Of a stretch of 64,000 nucleotides of DNA, positions 18,079 to 27,119 are shown in pieces (the stretch's first letter is position 1; every line of letters begins with the position of its first letter). A program made the translations under genes and the position numbers. The notes beneath the pieces were generated by a model. The model had not been told where the DNA came from. It did not search any database and saw only the letters and a list, made by a program, of their open reading frames with translations. The DNA comes from Eubacterium sp. AF36-5BH (GTDB lineage Bacteria; Bacillota; Clostridia; Lachnospirales; Lachnospiraceae), in NCBI RefSeq assembly GCF_003460505.1, contig NZ_QTVG01000001.1, forward strand, positions 62,001 to 126,000. Reading direction: 5' to 3'.

Positions 18079-18609
18079 CTACACGTATTTTTTAAGTAAA
18101 TTTGGAACTTTTGCGCCTTCTAAAATTCCGATTGCAATGCAACCAATTACTAAGCATGTTCCAGCCTGAATGGCGTTACTTGGAATTGAAGCTGCTGCTG
18201 CAAGTCCATATCCTAATATTGTGCTTTCATATAAGAAATAACCAAATACCATAATTAATTCTGCAACTACACCACTTACAATGTAAGCTACAACTTTGTT
18301 AATATTTGTTTTCTTAAGTGCTGTAAAAATTAAATATGCAACAAGTGCCATTAAAAACTTAATGATAAATGTTCCCGGTACATAAGTTACATACTGTGCT
18401 AAAAGATCAGCTAATGCTGAACCGATTCCAGCTGCAAGTGCTCCATAAACACCACCAATAAGCCATGCACTTAATAATACAATGCTATCTCCAATATTTA
18501 TATAACCTTGAGTTCCAAATGTAGGATATCTGATAATTGAAGTTGCAACATAAACTAATGCCGCAAAAAGTGCTGTTAATACAATCTTTGATACTACTTT
18601 ACTATTCAT
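18079..18609 (-). CDS. ECF transporter S component
   Basis: 176 residues with five to six membrane segments. This is the size and pattern of substrate-binding S subunits of energy-coupling-factor vitamin transporters. Typical features are the N-terminal SKIVLTALFAALVYVATS helix, the loop GYINIGDSIVLLSAW (about 35-49) and the glycine/alanine-rich third helix GGVYGALAAGIGSALADLL. It is closest to the ECF-ribofla_trS/HmpT-like class. The substrate cannot be read from the sequence and no riboswitch lies upstream to reveal it. No EcfA or EcfT gene is nearby, so it would use a shared module. AGGAGG lies 7 nt before the ATG. Confidence 0.8.
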   Translation of the reverse strand: MNSKVVSKIVLTALFAALVYVATSIIRYPTFGTQGYINIGDSIVLLSAWLIGGVYGALAAGIGSALADLLAQYVTYVPGTFIIKFLMALVAYLIFTALKKTNINKVVAYIVSGVVAELIMVFGYFLYESTILGYGLAAAASIPSNAIQAGTCLVIGCIAIGILEGAKVPNLLKKYV

Positions 18610-18720
18610 AATTTTCCTCCTAATGTAAGTAATTCATATATGGTTAATATGAATTTTATATCTGTTCTGATTATATCAGCATATGGTATCATTAATATAG
18701 TCATTTTATTAAAAACTTAT

Positions 18721-18759
18721 AAGACCAGATTGTTATTGTCAAAACAACAATCCGGTCTT
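18721..18759 (-). terminator. Terminator of glpK
   Basis: AAGACCAGATTGTT (18721-18734) pairs with AACAATCCGGTCTT (18746-18759) with one G-T pair. On the minus strand it leads into ATAAGTTTTTAAT. It lies 10 bp past the glpK stop. Confidence 0.75.
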
Positions 18760-18768
18760 ACTTTTATC

Positions 18769-20259
18769 TTATTCTTCACTATAAATAATTGCACACTTTA
18801 CAGCTTTGTTCCAGCCCTTTAGTTTTTCCTGAACGTCTTCTTTACTCATCTGTGGAACAAACTCCTTATCTATTGACATGTTTCTTTTTATCTCTTCTTT
18901 GTTTTTCCAATAACCTGTGGCTAAACCTGCCAAATATGCTGCTCCCAGCCCTGTAGTTTCTATCACTGAAGGTCGCTTAACTTTCTTCTGGGAAATATCT
19001 GCCTGAAACTTCATTAACAGATTGTTAGCACAGGCACCGCCGTCTACTTTTATTGTATTAATTGGCTGTCCCATATACTGTTCCATTGCCTGTAATACAT
19101 CGTTAGTCTGATATGCCAAAGACTCCAAAGTTGCCCTTACAAAATGTTCTCTGCTTGTACCTCTTGTTACTCCAACTACCATGCCTCTTGCATCCTGTTT
19201 CCAATATGGAGCACCCATCCCCGTAAATGCGGGAACTACATAGACTCCGTTTGTATCCTGAACTTTTGAGGCAACATCCTCGCTTTCTGCTGCACTGTCA
19301 ACCAAATGCATCTGGTCTCTAAGCCACTGAATCGCTGCCCCAGCCACAAATACACTGCCCTCTAAAGCATACTCAACTTTATCTGTTGATGCGGCTATTG
19401 TTGTGATTAATCCATTTTTTGATTTAACAATTTTGTCACCTGTGTTTGCAAGCAAAAAGCACCCTGTGCCGTATGTATTTTTTACGTCACCTTTTTCAAA
19501 ACAACACTGACCAAACAAAGCTGCCTGCTGATCCCCTGCCACACCACTTATTGGGATTTTTGCATCTAATAGTTCCGCTGTTGTGTACCCGAAAATTCCA
19601 CTTGACGGCATAACCTTTGGTAGCATTGATTTAGGTATATTTAACAGTTCAAGCAAATCTTCGTCCCACTTTAAATCATTGATATTATAAATCATAGTTC
19701 GACTTGCATTTGTATAGTCTGTTGCGTGAATTACACCGCCACTTAATTTCCACATAAGCCATGAGTCAATTGTTCCAAAAAGAAGCTCGCCTTTTTCAGC
19801 CTTCTCTCTCGCTCCTGCTACGTTATCAAGAATCCACTTAATTTTCGTTCCCGAAAAATAGGCATCAGGTACAAGTCCTGTTTTAATTTTTATTGTATCT
19901 GTCAGTCCATCTGCCACTAATTTATCCACAATGTCAGAAGTTCTTCTACACTGCCAGACAATTGCATTGTAAATTGGTTTCCCAGTGTTTTTGTCCCACA
20001 CAACGGTTGTTTCTCTTTGATTTGTAATGCCTATTGCTTCAATGTCAGTTCCGTCAATTCCTGCCTCTCGCATTACCTCTCCCATTGTTAAAACCTGTGT
20101 CATCCAAATTTCTTCCGGATTATGCTCAACCCAGCCTGCCTTTGGAAATATCTGTTCAAATTCCTTATTTGCCTGACAAATTATATTGCCTCCTTTGTCA
20201 AATAAAATTGTTCTTGAGCTTGTTGTTCCCTGATCAAGCGCCATTATGTACTTTCCCAT
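18769..20259 (-). CDS. glpK: Glycerol kinase
   Basis: 496 residues, the usual length for GlpK, which phosphorylates glycerol to glycerol-3-phosphate with ATP. The start at 20259 ([16 protein letters not shown]) follows GGAGG. The frame extends ten codons further upstream, but without a ribosome site. The FGGY signatures are visible: DQGTTSSR at 9-16, the glycerol-contact region [10 protein letters not shown] (about 78-87), [13 protein letters not shown] and [15 protein letters not shown]. No glpF or glpD is adjacent. A promoter is at 20336-20364. Family members are often controlled by PTS phosphorylation at a conserved His; I did not confirm that residue here. Confidence 0.93.
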   Translation of the reverse strand: MGKYIMALDQGTTSSRTILFDKGGNIICQANKEFEQIFPKAGWVEHNPEEIWMTQVLTMGEVMREAGIDGTDIEAIGITNQRETTVVWDKNTGKPIYNAIVWQCRRTSDIVDKLVADGLTDTIKIKTGLVPDAYFSGTKIKWILDNVAGAREKAEKGELLFGTIDSWLMWKLSGGVIHATDYTNASRTMIYNINDLKWDEDLLELLNIPKSMLPKVMPSSGIFGYTTAELLDAKIPISGVAGDQQAALFGQCCFEKGDVKNTYGTGCFLLANTGDKIVKSKNGLITTIAASTDKVEYALEGSVFVAGAAIQWLRDQMHLVDSAAESEDVASKVQDTNGVYVVPAFTGMGAPYWKQDARGMVVGVTRGTSREHFVRATLESLAYQTNDVLQAMEQYMGQPINTIKVDGGACANNLLMKFQADISQKKVKRPSVIETTGLGAAYLAGLATGYWKNKEEIKRNMSIDKEFVPQMSKEDVQEKLKGWNKAVKCAIIYSEE

Positions 20260-20335
20260 TTTGTCCTCCATGTATGTAATTTTATTCATTTGTTTTCTAT
20301 ATTTTCATTATTTTCCGTACAATAATATCTCTTTT

Positions 20336-20364
20336 ATTTTATCTTTTTTATGGCACTATTACAA
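20336..20364 (-). promoter_or_regulatory. Promoter of glpK
   Basis: TTGTAA (20364-20359), a 17-bp spacer and TAAAAT (20341-20336) on the minus strand, giving a leader of about 70 nt. Confidence 0.55.
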
Positions 20365-20388
20365 GAAGTTTACAATATATCTGTGGTC

Positions 20389-20506
20389 AATCGAGTAGGC
20401 TGACTCCTACTCGATTGCAGATAGCAGGCATCTCAAAGCATAGCTTTTCGATGTTCTTACGCCTGACAAATGATATTTCGTGCAAGCACGATATCGCTTG
20501 TCAGGC
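20389..20506. repeat. Double-palindrome intergenic element
   Basis: The first stem is AATCGAGTAGG/CCTACTCGATT (20389-20399, 20406-20416). The second is a long stem whose outer arms are GCCTGACAA/TTGTCAGGC (20461-20469, 20498-20506) and whose tip is CGTGCAAGCACG. A similar tip (TGTGCAAGCACA) occurs at 31771-31782. It fills the gap between serpin and glpK. Confidence 0.6.
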
Positions 20507-20513
20507 TTTTGCT

Positions 20514-20540
20514 ACAAAAAAAGACGCAACTTAATGCGCC
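20514..20540 (-). terminator. Terminator of the serpin operon
   Basis: GGCGCA/TGCGTC on the minus strand, followed by TTTTTTT, just after the serpin stop. Confidence 0.6.
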
Positions 20541-20546
20541 TTTTTA

Positions 20547-22127
20547 CTATTTCAATGTTGGATCAACTACTTTTCCAATAAAAAGTATTTCTCCTGTTTT
20601 GTTATTTTTTATTATGTAAGCAAACGGTCTGTCCAGCAGTATTTTATTTGAACACGTTCTAATTGATGTTGCTTTAGCAACAGCTGCAGTTACGGCGGCC
20701 GCTTTCGTTCCGTCAGTATTCATTTCAATGGCTGTGCTATGAATTATCTCATCCACATATTTGTTACTCGAATCTGCGTCATCAAACATTGGATTTAATG
20801 CAGGTATGTATTTGTTAAAAATTTCTTTTACTCCGGCACTTACTAATGAAGACTTTATATTATTCTTCCAGGCATATTCGAATTTCGGAATTCCTATTTG
20901 AACCTGATCTTTTTTCTTTTTCTTCAAAAGTTCCTCAATATTAATGTTTTCCAGTTTGAAACTTCCTTTTGCTTTTGGCAATATACCAATAAATGAGTAT
21001 TTCTTATCTTTTTCATAAGTTTTTTCAAAAGCTAATGCATAGTCATTTTCGTAATAACTATTGCTTTCCTCTTCCATCATTTCAACGTTTACTTTTTTTC
21101 CGTCAAATTTTTTAAATTTTTTGCTCTTAACATCTGATGTGTCAAATTTCCATGTCCACTTTCCGTTAAAAAGCGTTGCATTTAATATGTATGCATAGGC
21201 ACTCTTGTCAATATTATCTATGATTTTATCAATCATGCCATCTGTATTGTCATTCACCCATTTGTTAATTTGATCCGCCCCTGTATTGTCAAATGGAATT
21301 TCATTAGTTGTGGCATAGTAGTATTTTTTCACTGCATTTTCAAAAGTATCACTTAGTTTAATTCCACTTTTGTACCATATTGAATTTGCTATTTTTAACG
21401 TGGAGTTATCTTTTGCGTCCATTATTTTTTTAGCATAATCGTTGTATTTATCTACTTTATTTCCGAGATATTTTTCGACTTCACTTTTTGGAGTTACATA
21501 AACCTGCTGATTTCTTTCTACATTGCTAGGACAAAAAACATTTCCTTTTGCTCCATTAAGAACCATTCCAAGAGCTATGTTTATTGAAGTAGGACTTATT
21601 AATGTATTTTTATCAGAAGCATAGTAGTCATTAATAAATATGCCCTGCTTCAACTGAGAGCCACCCACGCTCTCCCCCTTGATTTTCAATGGTTTCTTAA
21701 CTTTTATTTTAATCTGGTATTTTGTCTTTTTGACTTTGGCTGTTACTGTTGTCTTACCTGTTTTTAACCCTGTCAAAATTCCCTGCTTAGAAACTTTTGC
21801 GACTTTTTTCCTTGAGCTTTTCCACTTGATTTTTTTTGCTTTCCCCATACCTTTAAAATAAAGCTGCTTTGTTTGATATACTCGTATGGTTTTAGTTTTT
21901 TTGCTACTTTTAGTTCCTGACTTGTAGAGATATATCTTATTTGTTTTGCTTCCTTTGTTTGCAGGGCATTTTGTTGTTGTAGTTTTCGTTTTGTTTCCCT
22001 TGTTTGCTGGGCATTTTGTTGTTGTAGTTTTGGCATTTACATTTTGATAGCCTACGTATGGCATTACAGTTAAAAGCATGCCTGCCACTATTATCATTGC
22101 CGTTATTTTTTTCATTGTTCTTTTCAT
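20547..22127 (-). CDS. Secreted serpin with N-terminal Ig-like domain
   Basis: 526 residues: signal peptide (about 1-33), two tandem KCPANKG units (about 38-62), a Big_2-like domain (about 64-146), then a full serpin fold (about 155-526). The hinge EMNTDGTKAAAVTAAVA (468-484) is rich in small residues as in inhibitory serpins. Counting from hinge Gly473 as P15 puts P1-P1' near Thr487-Ser488, which would suggest elastase- or subtilisin-like target proteases (inference). NKILLDRPFAYIIKNNKTG matches the serpin C-terminal signature. Serpins of gut Clostridia are known to inhibit host or bacterial serine proteases. It is the last gene of the sigma/anti-sigma operon. Confidence 0.88.
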   Translation of the reverse strand: MKRTMKKITAMIIVAGMLLTVMPYVGYQNVNAKTTTTKCPANKGNKTKTTTTKCPANKGSKTNKIYLYKSGTKSSKKTKTIRVYQTKQLYFKGMGKAKKIKWKSSRKKVAKVSKQGILTGLKTGKTTVTAKVKKTKYQIKIKVKKPLKIKGESVGGSQLKQGIFINDYYASDKNTLISPTSINIALGMVLNGAKGNVFCPSNVERNQQVYVTPKSEVEKYLGNKVDKYNDYAKKIMDAKDNSTLKIANSIWYKSGIKLSDTFENAVKKYYYATTNEIPFDNTGADQINKWVNDNTDGMIDKIIDNIDKSAYAYILNATLFNGKWTWKFDTSDVKSKKFKKFDGKKVNVEMMEEESNSYYENDYALAFEKTYEKDKKYSFIGILPKAKGSFKLENINIEELLKKKKKDQVQIGIPKFEYAWKNNIKSSLVSAGVKEIFNKYIPALNPMFDDADSSNKYVDEIIHSTAIEMNTDGTKAAAVTAAVAKATSIRTCSNKILLDRPFAYIIKNNKTGEILFIGKVVDPTLK

Positions 22128-22140
22128 ACGATACCTCCTA

Positions 22141-23118
22141 TTAGAATTTTACAGTATTTGATGCATACATGCTGCTCTCTTTCACTGTTCCTTTAACCGT
22201 TTTCTTGTATCTGGTTATTTTCACAACCATTTTGTATTTTCCTTTTTTCTTCAATTTAAAAGTTTTATTTAGAAAAGCTATATTACTTTTTTTCGTTTCA
22301 ACATATTTTTTACATACTTTAAATCCTTTTTTGTTTTTCCGTTTTATTATTACTTTTATTTTTGTTTTGTATGTATCTTTGTAGCTGTTCTCCGAAAAAA
22401 TAACAATATTGCTTTTTCCTTTTTTGTCAATTCGAAAATCCCTGTTTAAAAGGATCTGACCTAAATGTTGTTTGGATTTAGTATTTGTTATGTCCTTGTT
22501 GGTAATATTAGCTGGGATGTATTTATTATTGTTACCGTCATTATTCTTGTCATTATTACCGTTGTTGTCAATGCCACCATTATTATTCTGGTCGCCATTT
22601 CCGTCATTATTAATATCACCACTATTATTGTCGTTACCACCAATGCCACTATTATTCTTGTCACTACCATTATTGTTATTAATGTTGCTGGCAGTTTTTT
22701 TGTCATTTTCCGACGGCACGACTTTTTCAACATTTAAAGGTATTGTTTTAACAACTTTTTTCTTATTGAAAATAAAACTTAATTTATACTGACCAGCTTC
22801 TTTTTTTAAAGGAATACTTGTATACTCTGTCTTCCCTTTTTGAATTTTGATTTTATTAGAAGGTAGTTTGTACCTTTTGTTCTCACTGTCAGTTAGCATT
22901 ATACCTTTTAACTGTATTGTTTTTGAATTCTTGTTTTTTATTCTTATAACAATTTCAGAAGTATTTGTGTCAACATAACTGTTTATTAGTTTTATTTTTA
23001 TGGCATTGCTCTGTACTTTGCTAGTGCCTGCTTCTTTTGCTTTTACACTGTCAAATGAAAAAGTAAAAACAGTAGTAAATGCCAGCAAAAATATTATTAG
23101 TCCTGTAATTTTTTTCAT
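22141..23118 (-). CDS. Secreted protein with Asn/Gly/Asp-rich linker
   Basis: 325 residues. A signal peptide (about 1-27, ending SVKAKE) is followed by a beta-rich domain of about 105 residues. A low-complexity Asn/Gly/Asp linker of about 70 residues follows (built of NNNG, DNNSG, GDQNNNGG), then a Lys-rich C-terminal domain of about 120 residues with KKKGKYKMVVKITRY. I do not recognise either folded domain. It overlaps the stop of the anti-sigma gene by 4 bp and is 13 bp from the serpin, so it belongs to the same transcript. It may be a surface or matrix component released with the serpin. Confidence 0.75.
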   Translation of the reverse strand: MKKITGLIIFLLAFTTVFTFSFDSVKAKEAGTSKVQSNAIKIKLINSYVDTNTSEIVIRIKNKNSKTIQLKGIMLTDSENKRYKLPSNKIKIQKGKTEYTSIPLKKEAGQYKLSFIFNKKKVVKTIPLNVEKVVPSENDKKTASNINNNNGSDKNNSGIGGNDNNSGDINNDGNGDQNNNGGIDNNGNNDKNNDGNNNKYIPANITNKDITNTKSKQHLGQILLNRDFRIDKKGKSNIVIFSENSYKDTYKTKIKVIIKRKNKKGFKVCKKYVETKKSNIAFLNKTFKLKKKGKYKMVVKITRYKKTVKGTVKESSMYASNTVKF

Positions 23119-23804
23119 TTTCGTGCCTCCAGTTCAGAAATAATGTTTATGACAAATTCTTCGTCTGCATCTGTTCCCTGTACCTCAACTGTGTGACAAT
23201 ATTTGTCATCAGTGTACATGGCAGTTATATTTTCAGCTCCAAAAGATATCAAAACTTCTTTGGCACCTACTGTTACAGTTTTCGTTTTTTCAGCTTTTGC
23301 TTTAATCTTAGCTGTGTCACTTACCAAACTTTCCGTATAACTAATCGTTCCACTGTCACTTACAAAATGTTGAACCGACAATTCTTCTGAAAAATACTCG
23401 CTTTCTTTTTTGTAACCGTCAGGGGTGCTACTTATCATCATTCTGCTTCCTTTTGCAACCTTACTATTATCATTTTCAGTTTGTGTAAAGTCCACATTGA
23501 TAAAATTTTCAGTTTGTGTAACTACCATCTGCCACAAATTTATGTCAAAAGCTTTTACAAAAGTAACATTGACAACAACTAAACATAAAACGAAAGTTGC
23601 AATTTTTGAACAATATCTTGTACACCTTTCCATTATCATGTTTCCGCCAAACTTCTTCTGCGCCCTACTTATTCTTCTTATTTTCTTTTCAAATCTATAA
23701 GAAAAATTGTGCGTATTGATAATGTCAGAAATTTGCTCCATTGTCTCCTGATTATGTAAAACAAGTGCCTGTTTCAATACGTCATCATTTAGTTTCACTT
23801 TCAT
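23115..23804 (-). CDS. Membrane anti-sigma factor-like protein
   Basis: 229 residues. The N-terminal cytoplasmic part of about 60 residues is basic. One membrane segment (IATFVLCLVVVNVTFVKAF, about 68-86) follows, then an extracytoplasmic domain of about 140 residues ending in a region like DUF4367 (KEVLISFGAENITAMYTDDKYCHTV). Its start overlaps the sigma gene stop (ATGA-type), the classic arrangement for an ECF sigma factor and its membrane anti-sigma partner. Binding of the sigma factor by its N-terminal part is inferred from position and topology. Confidence 0.7.
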   Translation of the reverse strand: MKVKLNDDVLKQALVLHNQETMEQISDIINTHNFSYRFEKKIRRISRAQKKFGGNMIMERCTRYCSKIATFVLCLVVVNVTFVKAFDINLWQMVVTQTENFINVDFTQTENDNSKVAKGSRMMISSTPDGYKKESEYFSEELSVQHFVSDSGTISYTESLVSDTAKIKAKAEKTKTVTVGAKEVLISFGAENITAMYTDDKYCHTVEVQGTDADEEFVINIISELEARK

Positions 23805-24310
23805 TCCTCCTCCAACATAGACTCCAACAATTTTCTTCCTTTAAAAAGTTGTTGCCTTACATTTGTTTCACTTAAACCTGTGATTTCAGCTATTTCTTTT
23901 CCCGAATATCCCATCACATACTTAAGTGTTAATAAAGACGAGTATTTGTACGGCATTTTTTCAATGGCAAATTTAACAGCATTAACCATTTTCGCCTCTG
24001 AAACTCTCACTTTTTCCAGTTCAATGTCTGTGTCCTCATCTCTCTTTTTTCGTTTGTTGTATATTTTCATAGCTTCTCTTTTTGTAATTAACACCACAAA
24101 ATTTTTCGTTTCATTGCTATATGTATCAGAAATTTTCGCTATGTTTTTTGCCACACGAAGAAACGCTTCCTGAACTGCATCTTCCGCATCTCTTTCATTT
24201 TGCAAAATTTCATAAGCTACGTAATATAGCAAATTTCTGTACTTATAATATACCTGTTCAAACTTGTCTTTTTGTTCTTCATCTACTAATGCTAAATATA
24301 GCGCTATCAT
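23801..24310 (-). CDS. ECF-type RNA polymerase sigma factor
   Basis: 169 residues. Sigma region 2 covers about residues 18-85, with YYKYRNLLYYVAYEILQN and the core-binding DAEDAVQEAFLRV. Region 4 covers about 110-165, with the helix-turn-helix MGYSGKEIAEITGLSETNVRQQL. The length is normal for the family. It heads a four-gene operon (sigma, anti-sigma, Asn-rich secreted protein, serpin), implying that it controls a cell-surface or envelope response. GGAGG lies 6 nt before the ATG. I could not find a clear ECF-type promoter that would show autoregulation. Confidence 0.88.
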   Translation of the reverse strand: MIALYLALVDEEQKDKFEQVYYKYRNLLYYVAYEILQNERDAEDAVQEAFLRVAKNIAKISDTYSNETKNFVVLITKREAMKIYNKRKKRDEDTDIELEKVRVSEAKMVNAVKFAIEKMPYKYSSLLTLKYVMGYSGKEIAEITGLSETNVRQQLFKGRKLLESMLEEE

Positions 24311-24462
24311 TTATTCCTCCGTTTTTTGAAGCTTCTATACATAATAATCCTGCGTTTTTCGAAAATGTTATTTTTTCAAAAAATTTTTCCATTTGTTTTT
24401 TTCCATTTGTTTTTTCGTTTTTTCACTGTTTCAAAAAAATTATTAGGGTGATTGAATGAAAA

Positions 24463-24568
24463 ACTAACTTCTGGTTTGCTTTTTCCTTTTTCGTTTTCCA
24501 GAACTACTTTCTGGTTTTGCTTTTTCTGTTTTCTTTTTATAGAACTAACTTTTGGTTTTGTTTTTTCA
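24463..24568 (-). repeat. Three tandem 40-41 bp repeats in the sigma operon leader
   Basis: Three imperfect copies (about 24463-24501, 24502-24542 and 24543-24568) of a purine-rich unit containing AAAGCAAAACCAGAAAGTAG on the minus strand. They lie between a possible -10 (TATAAT, 24608-24603) and the sigma gene. A Lys-rich reading frame crosses them from a TTG, but it has no good ribosome site and is probably not a gene. The 24311-24711 gap otherwise holds the spoIIQ terminator. Confidence 0.55.
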
Positions 24569-24615
24569 TTTTTGTTATGCAAAACTTACTTCACTTAAAT
24601 GTATTATAACAGAAA

Positions 24616-24664
24616 ATGCCGACCACTAATGAAAGATTTGTAATCTTACATTTATGGTCGACAT
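24616..24664 (-). terminator. Terminator of spoIIQ
   Basis: ATGTCGACCA pairs with TGGTCGGCAT on the minus strand in a long stem with an inner AGATT/AATCT pairing, followed by TTTTCTGTTAT. Confidence 0.7.
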
Positions 24665-24711
24665 ATAGAATTTTTTACAAATATTTTTTTACAAATAATT
24701 TTTTATGGCAC

Positions 24712-25491
24712 TTAATCTTCGTAATTAATGTAATTTAAAGGATCTATTGGATTTCCATCTTTTGCGATTGCAAAATAAATGTTGTCCCCTTCCTTTGAAT
24801 AGTATCTTGTTGGTTCATTAACATACGCAATTGTCTGACCTGCTTCAACATAATCTCCTGCTGCGACTTCCGGATTAATAACCTGACCGTAAGTTGCAAT
24901 GTAGCCGTTTCCGATCGCCTGATTTATGCAAATTCCCAATTCTTCATCTTCATCAAGAGTTGTCACAACCCCATCCGCTGCTGCTTTAATTGGCTCGCCT
25001 TTTTTGCTACCAATTACAATTCCCGGATTAGTTCTATATTCACCTAAAGTTGAAAAATACACTGTACTTTCCATATCATAAGGCATTACAATATTTCCCT
25101 GTACCGGCCACAACAACTGACTGTTTTTATTAAATTTCAGTTTTTTAATTTGAGCCGCAGCTTCAGATGACAAACCATACATGTATTCATCTTCTTTTAC
25201 ATTTGACTCTGTGTTGGCTTCAACTACCTGATTGTTTGCTACAATCTCGGTTTCACCTTCTGTACTTCCCCTATAAGTGCTATCATCAGCAACTCTGTCA
25301 CCTTCAGTAGTTTCCTGAATTTTGTCCTGAGCTACCTTAACATTTTCCTCTGCCGTTGTCGCGTCATTGTTTGCTTCTCTTAAATTTACAACATTGTCCC
25401 TGCCTTTTTGACCAATGAAATATGTTCCACTTGCCACAGCCGTTAATGCTACAACACAAACAATAACTGCAGTTATAAATTTCTTATCCAT
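24712..25491 (-). CDS. spoIIQ: SpoIIQ-like protein, degenerate M23 domain
   Basis: 259 residues with one N-terminal membrane segment (about 5-24), an acidic linker and a C-terminal LytM/M23 fold (about 130-250). SpoIIQ is made in the forespore and pairs with SpoIIIAH across the engulfing membranes. The metal ligands of active M23 peptidases are all missing: the H-x3-D site reads RTNPGIVIGSKKG, the position of HL reads TYGQV, and HxH reads NIYFAIA. The protein is therefore predicted to be structural, not a peptidase. The start at 25491 follows GAGGTGATAAGT. It lies 63 bp after the spoIID relic, as in other Clostridia. Confidence 0.8.
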   Translation of the reverse strand: MDKKFITAVIVCVVALTAVASGTYFIGQKGRDNVVNLREANNDATTAEENVKVAQDKIQETTEGDRVADDSTYRGSTEGETEIVANNQVVEANTESNVKEDEYMYGLSSEAAAQIKKLKFNKNSQLLWPVQGNIVMPYDMESTVYFSTLGEYRTNPGIVIGSKKGEPIKAAADGVVTTLDEDEELGICINQAIGNGYIATYGQVINPEVAAGDYVEAGQTIAYVNEPTRYYSKEGDNIYFAIAKDGNPIDPLNYINYED

Positions 25492-25554
25492 ACTTATCAC
25501 CTCACTGATAGTATGACCTGTAAAATGAAAGTTATTCAAAAAATGAAGATTTTT

Positions 25555-26579
25555 TCAATTATCTACTATAGAACAGTCATAAAACTTTCGTAAAATTTCT
25601 TTCCAGTTTGCCCCTTCCTTCGCTAAATGATTCCCGAAGGATAAACTCATTCCAAAGCCATGACCTATGCCTTTTGTAGTAACTCTAATTCCCTTTTCGC
25701 ACTCATCAATTTGCAAACTGGTTGATTGAAGCCCCAATGCCTTAGCAAATAAATCCCCACTTATTTTCGTATCACCAATTTTTGCCCATAATAAATAACC
25801 CTGTTCATCAACATTTTTACAGTTAATAATATTAAGAAGATCCTTTGAATCCATTTTGGAATAGTCAAACTTCTCTTTTTTATCCTTATATACCACTATC
25901 CCATTTTTGTTAAGAGTATCTATAAACTCTTTTACTGTAAAATATTTTATGCCTATATAATCGTTTTTCTGCAAATCACTTTTACACGCTACCTCCTTTA
26001 GATAACCATAGTCCTGCCCCAATATTTTTTCGCCACTTCTGGTATTGCCATTACTAGTCAAATGAAACAAAGGCAGAACAATTTTTCCGTTACTTTTTAA
26101 AACTTTCCCTCTCGTACTCTTCATTATGCTATCCCAGTAATGGAGATTTTCTTCCAGGCACCTGCTTTTACCAAGCCCTGTTAAATTATAAAAAAATCCT
26201 CTAGGAGTATTTGCTTTTTCGCCACAAAACTTTCTGTACCAAATTTCTTCCAACTTACAGTATGGAATATACGACAAACCCAGTTGCGTAGCCTCAATGC
26301 TTTGAGAATTTTTTATACAATAATATACGTTCTAATCACAACACTCTGTGCTTTTATTAACTCACTGGAAAACTCGCTTTTCTCCATCTGTGCCATTAAA
26401 ACACATGGTATAAAGTCCTCTACATCCATTTTTATTGTATATCCGTCATTTTCAATTATAACAGTTCGTCCACTTTTGAATCTCTCGGTTGTTTCTTTAT
26501 TCGCCATTTTCACTATTACTGTTATTATAACTGGAAATACAATCAAAAAAATCAAAATCCATTTATATTTTTTGACCAT
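25555..26579 (-). pseudogene. spoIID: spoIID with a frameshift
   Basis: Two overlapping frames encode consecutive parts of one SpoIID. The first (26579-26313) has a membrane helix and the conserved EFSSELIKAQSVVIRTY. It shifts near 26318-26330 into the second, which reads SIEATQLGLSYIPYCKLEEIW and continues through the SpoIID/LytB domain (TKGIGHGFGMSLSFGNHLA) to 25555. Inserting one base after ACG-TAT-AT restores RTYIYYCIKNSQS. SpoIID is a peptidoglycan transglycosylase needed for engulfment in sporulation. Either the strain has lost it or the base is a sequencing error. CATATAAT near 26607 resembles a sigma-E -10. No ribosome site is visible before the ATG. Confidence 0.8.
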
Positions 26580-26631
26580 AATTTTTTAAAGTATTTTTTT
26601 ATATTATATGATTTTTTAAAATATAAATTAC

Positions 26632-26671
26632 AAAAAATTGCTACCCCATCACAACAATGAAATAGCAATTT
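26632..26671 (-). terminator. Terminator hairpin
   Basis: AAATTGCTA/TAGCAATTT stem, followed on the minus strand by TTTTTTGTAAT. It would end the transcript of the gene at 26864. The rest of 26672-26863 is without a gene. Confidence 0.6.
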
Positions 26672-26863
26672 TATCTTTAACTGCAAATTTGAATATTACC
26701 GACGCCCTTGCCTTTAACATCCCACATTACAGTGTAGCTTCGATATTTAATTTTGTCCGACCTTTATGTTGATTTAAGTATAACACAAAGACAGGTTTAT
26801 TTTGTTTTGAAGGTTGTTAAGAAAATTAGTAATTAGCTTTCTTTTTTATTAATAATTCCCTAT

Positions 26864-27058
26864 CTATTTCTTTCGATATATTTTATAGCCTTTATCAAAT
26901 AACTCATCTATATTTTCCTGTCTCACAGATACTTTTCCTGTACCTCTGGTTGCATCAATAATAATAACCTTCTTTTTATCTTCACCTGCAAACTCTTTGA
27001 AAAACATAACATGATTTTTATTCAGTTCTCTTATATAATTATCCTGATTGCTTTTCAT
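26864..27058 (-). CDS. Small hypothetical protein
   Basis: 64 residues, highly charged, beginning MKSNQDNYIRELNKNH and containing VIIIDATRGTGKVSVR. I do not recognise it. GAAGGTAG precedes the ATG, and it has its own promoter (27091-27119) and terminator (26632-26671), which supports it as a real gene. It is downstream of the decayed toxin gene but is not a RelE/ParE homologue. Confidence 0.55.
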   Translation of the reverse strand: MKSNQDNYIRELNKNHVMFFKEFAGEDKKKVIIIDATRGTGKVSVRQENIDELFDKGYKIYRKK

Positions 27059-27090
27059 CTTTATACTACCTTCTATAAAATTTTATGTTA

Positions 27091-27119
27091 ATTATATCTT
27101 TTTATCAATTTTATGTAAA
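27091..27119 (-). promoter_or_regulatory. Promoter of the 64-residue gene
   Basis: TTTACA (27119-27114), a 17-bp spacer and TATAAT (27096-27091) on the minus strand. Confidence 0.6.

Noticed and set aside
20389..20506. CRISPR array
   Set aside because: There are palindromes but no regularly spaced identical repeats with unique spacers; the same holds for 31582-31801 and 46367-46525.
24376..24582. Lys-rich protein of 68 residues upstream of the sigma gene
   Set aside because: It starts from TTG without a convincing ribosome site, and its composition follows from the purine-rich tandem repeats.
26313..26345. Programmed frameshifting in spoIID
   Set aside because: No slippery heptamer or downstream stem is present before the TAA; the A-run lies after the stop of the first frame.
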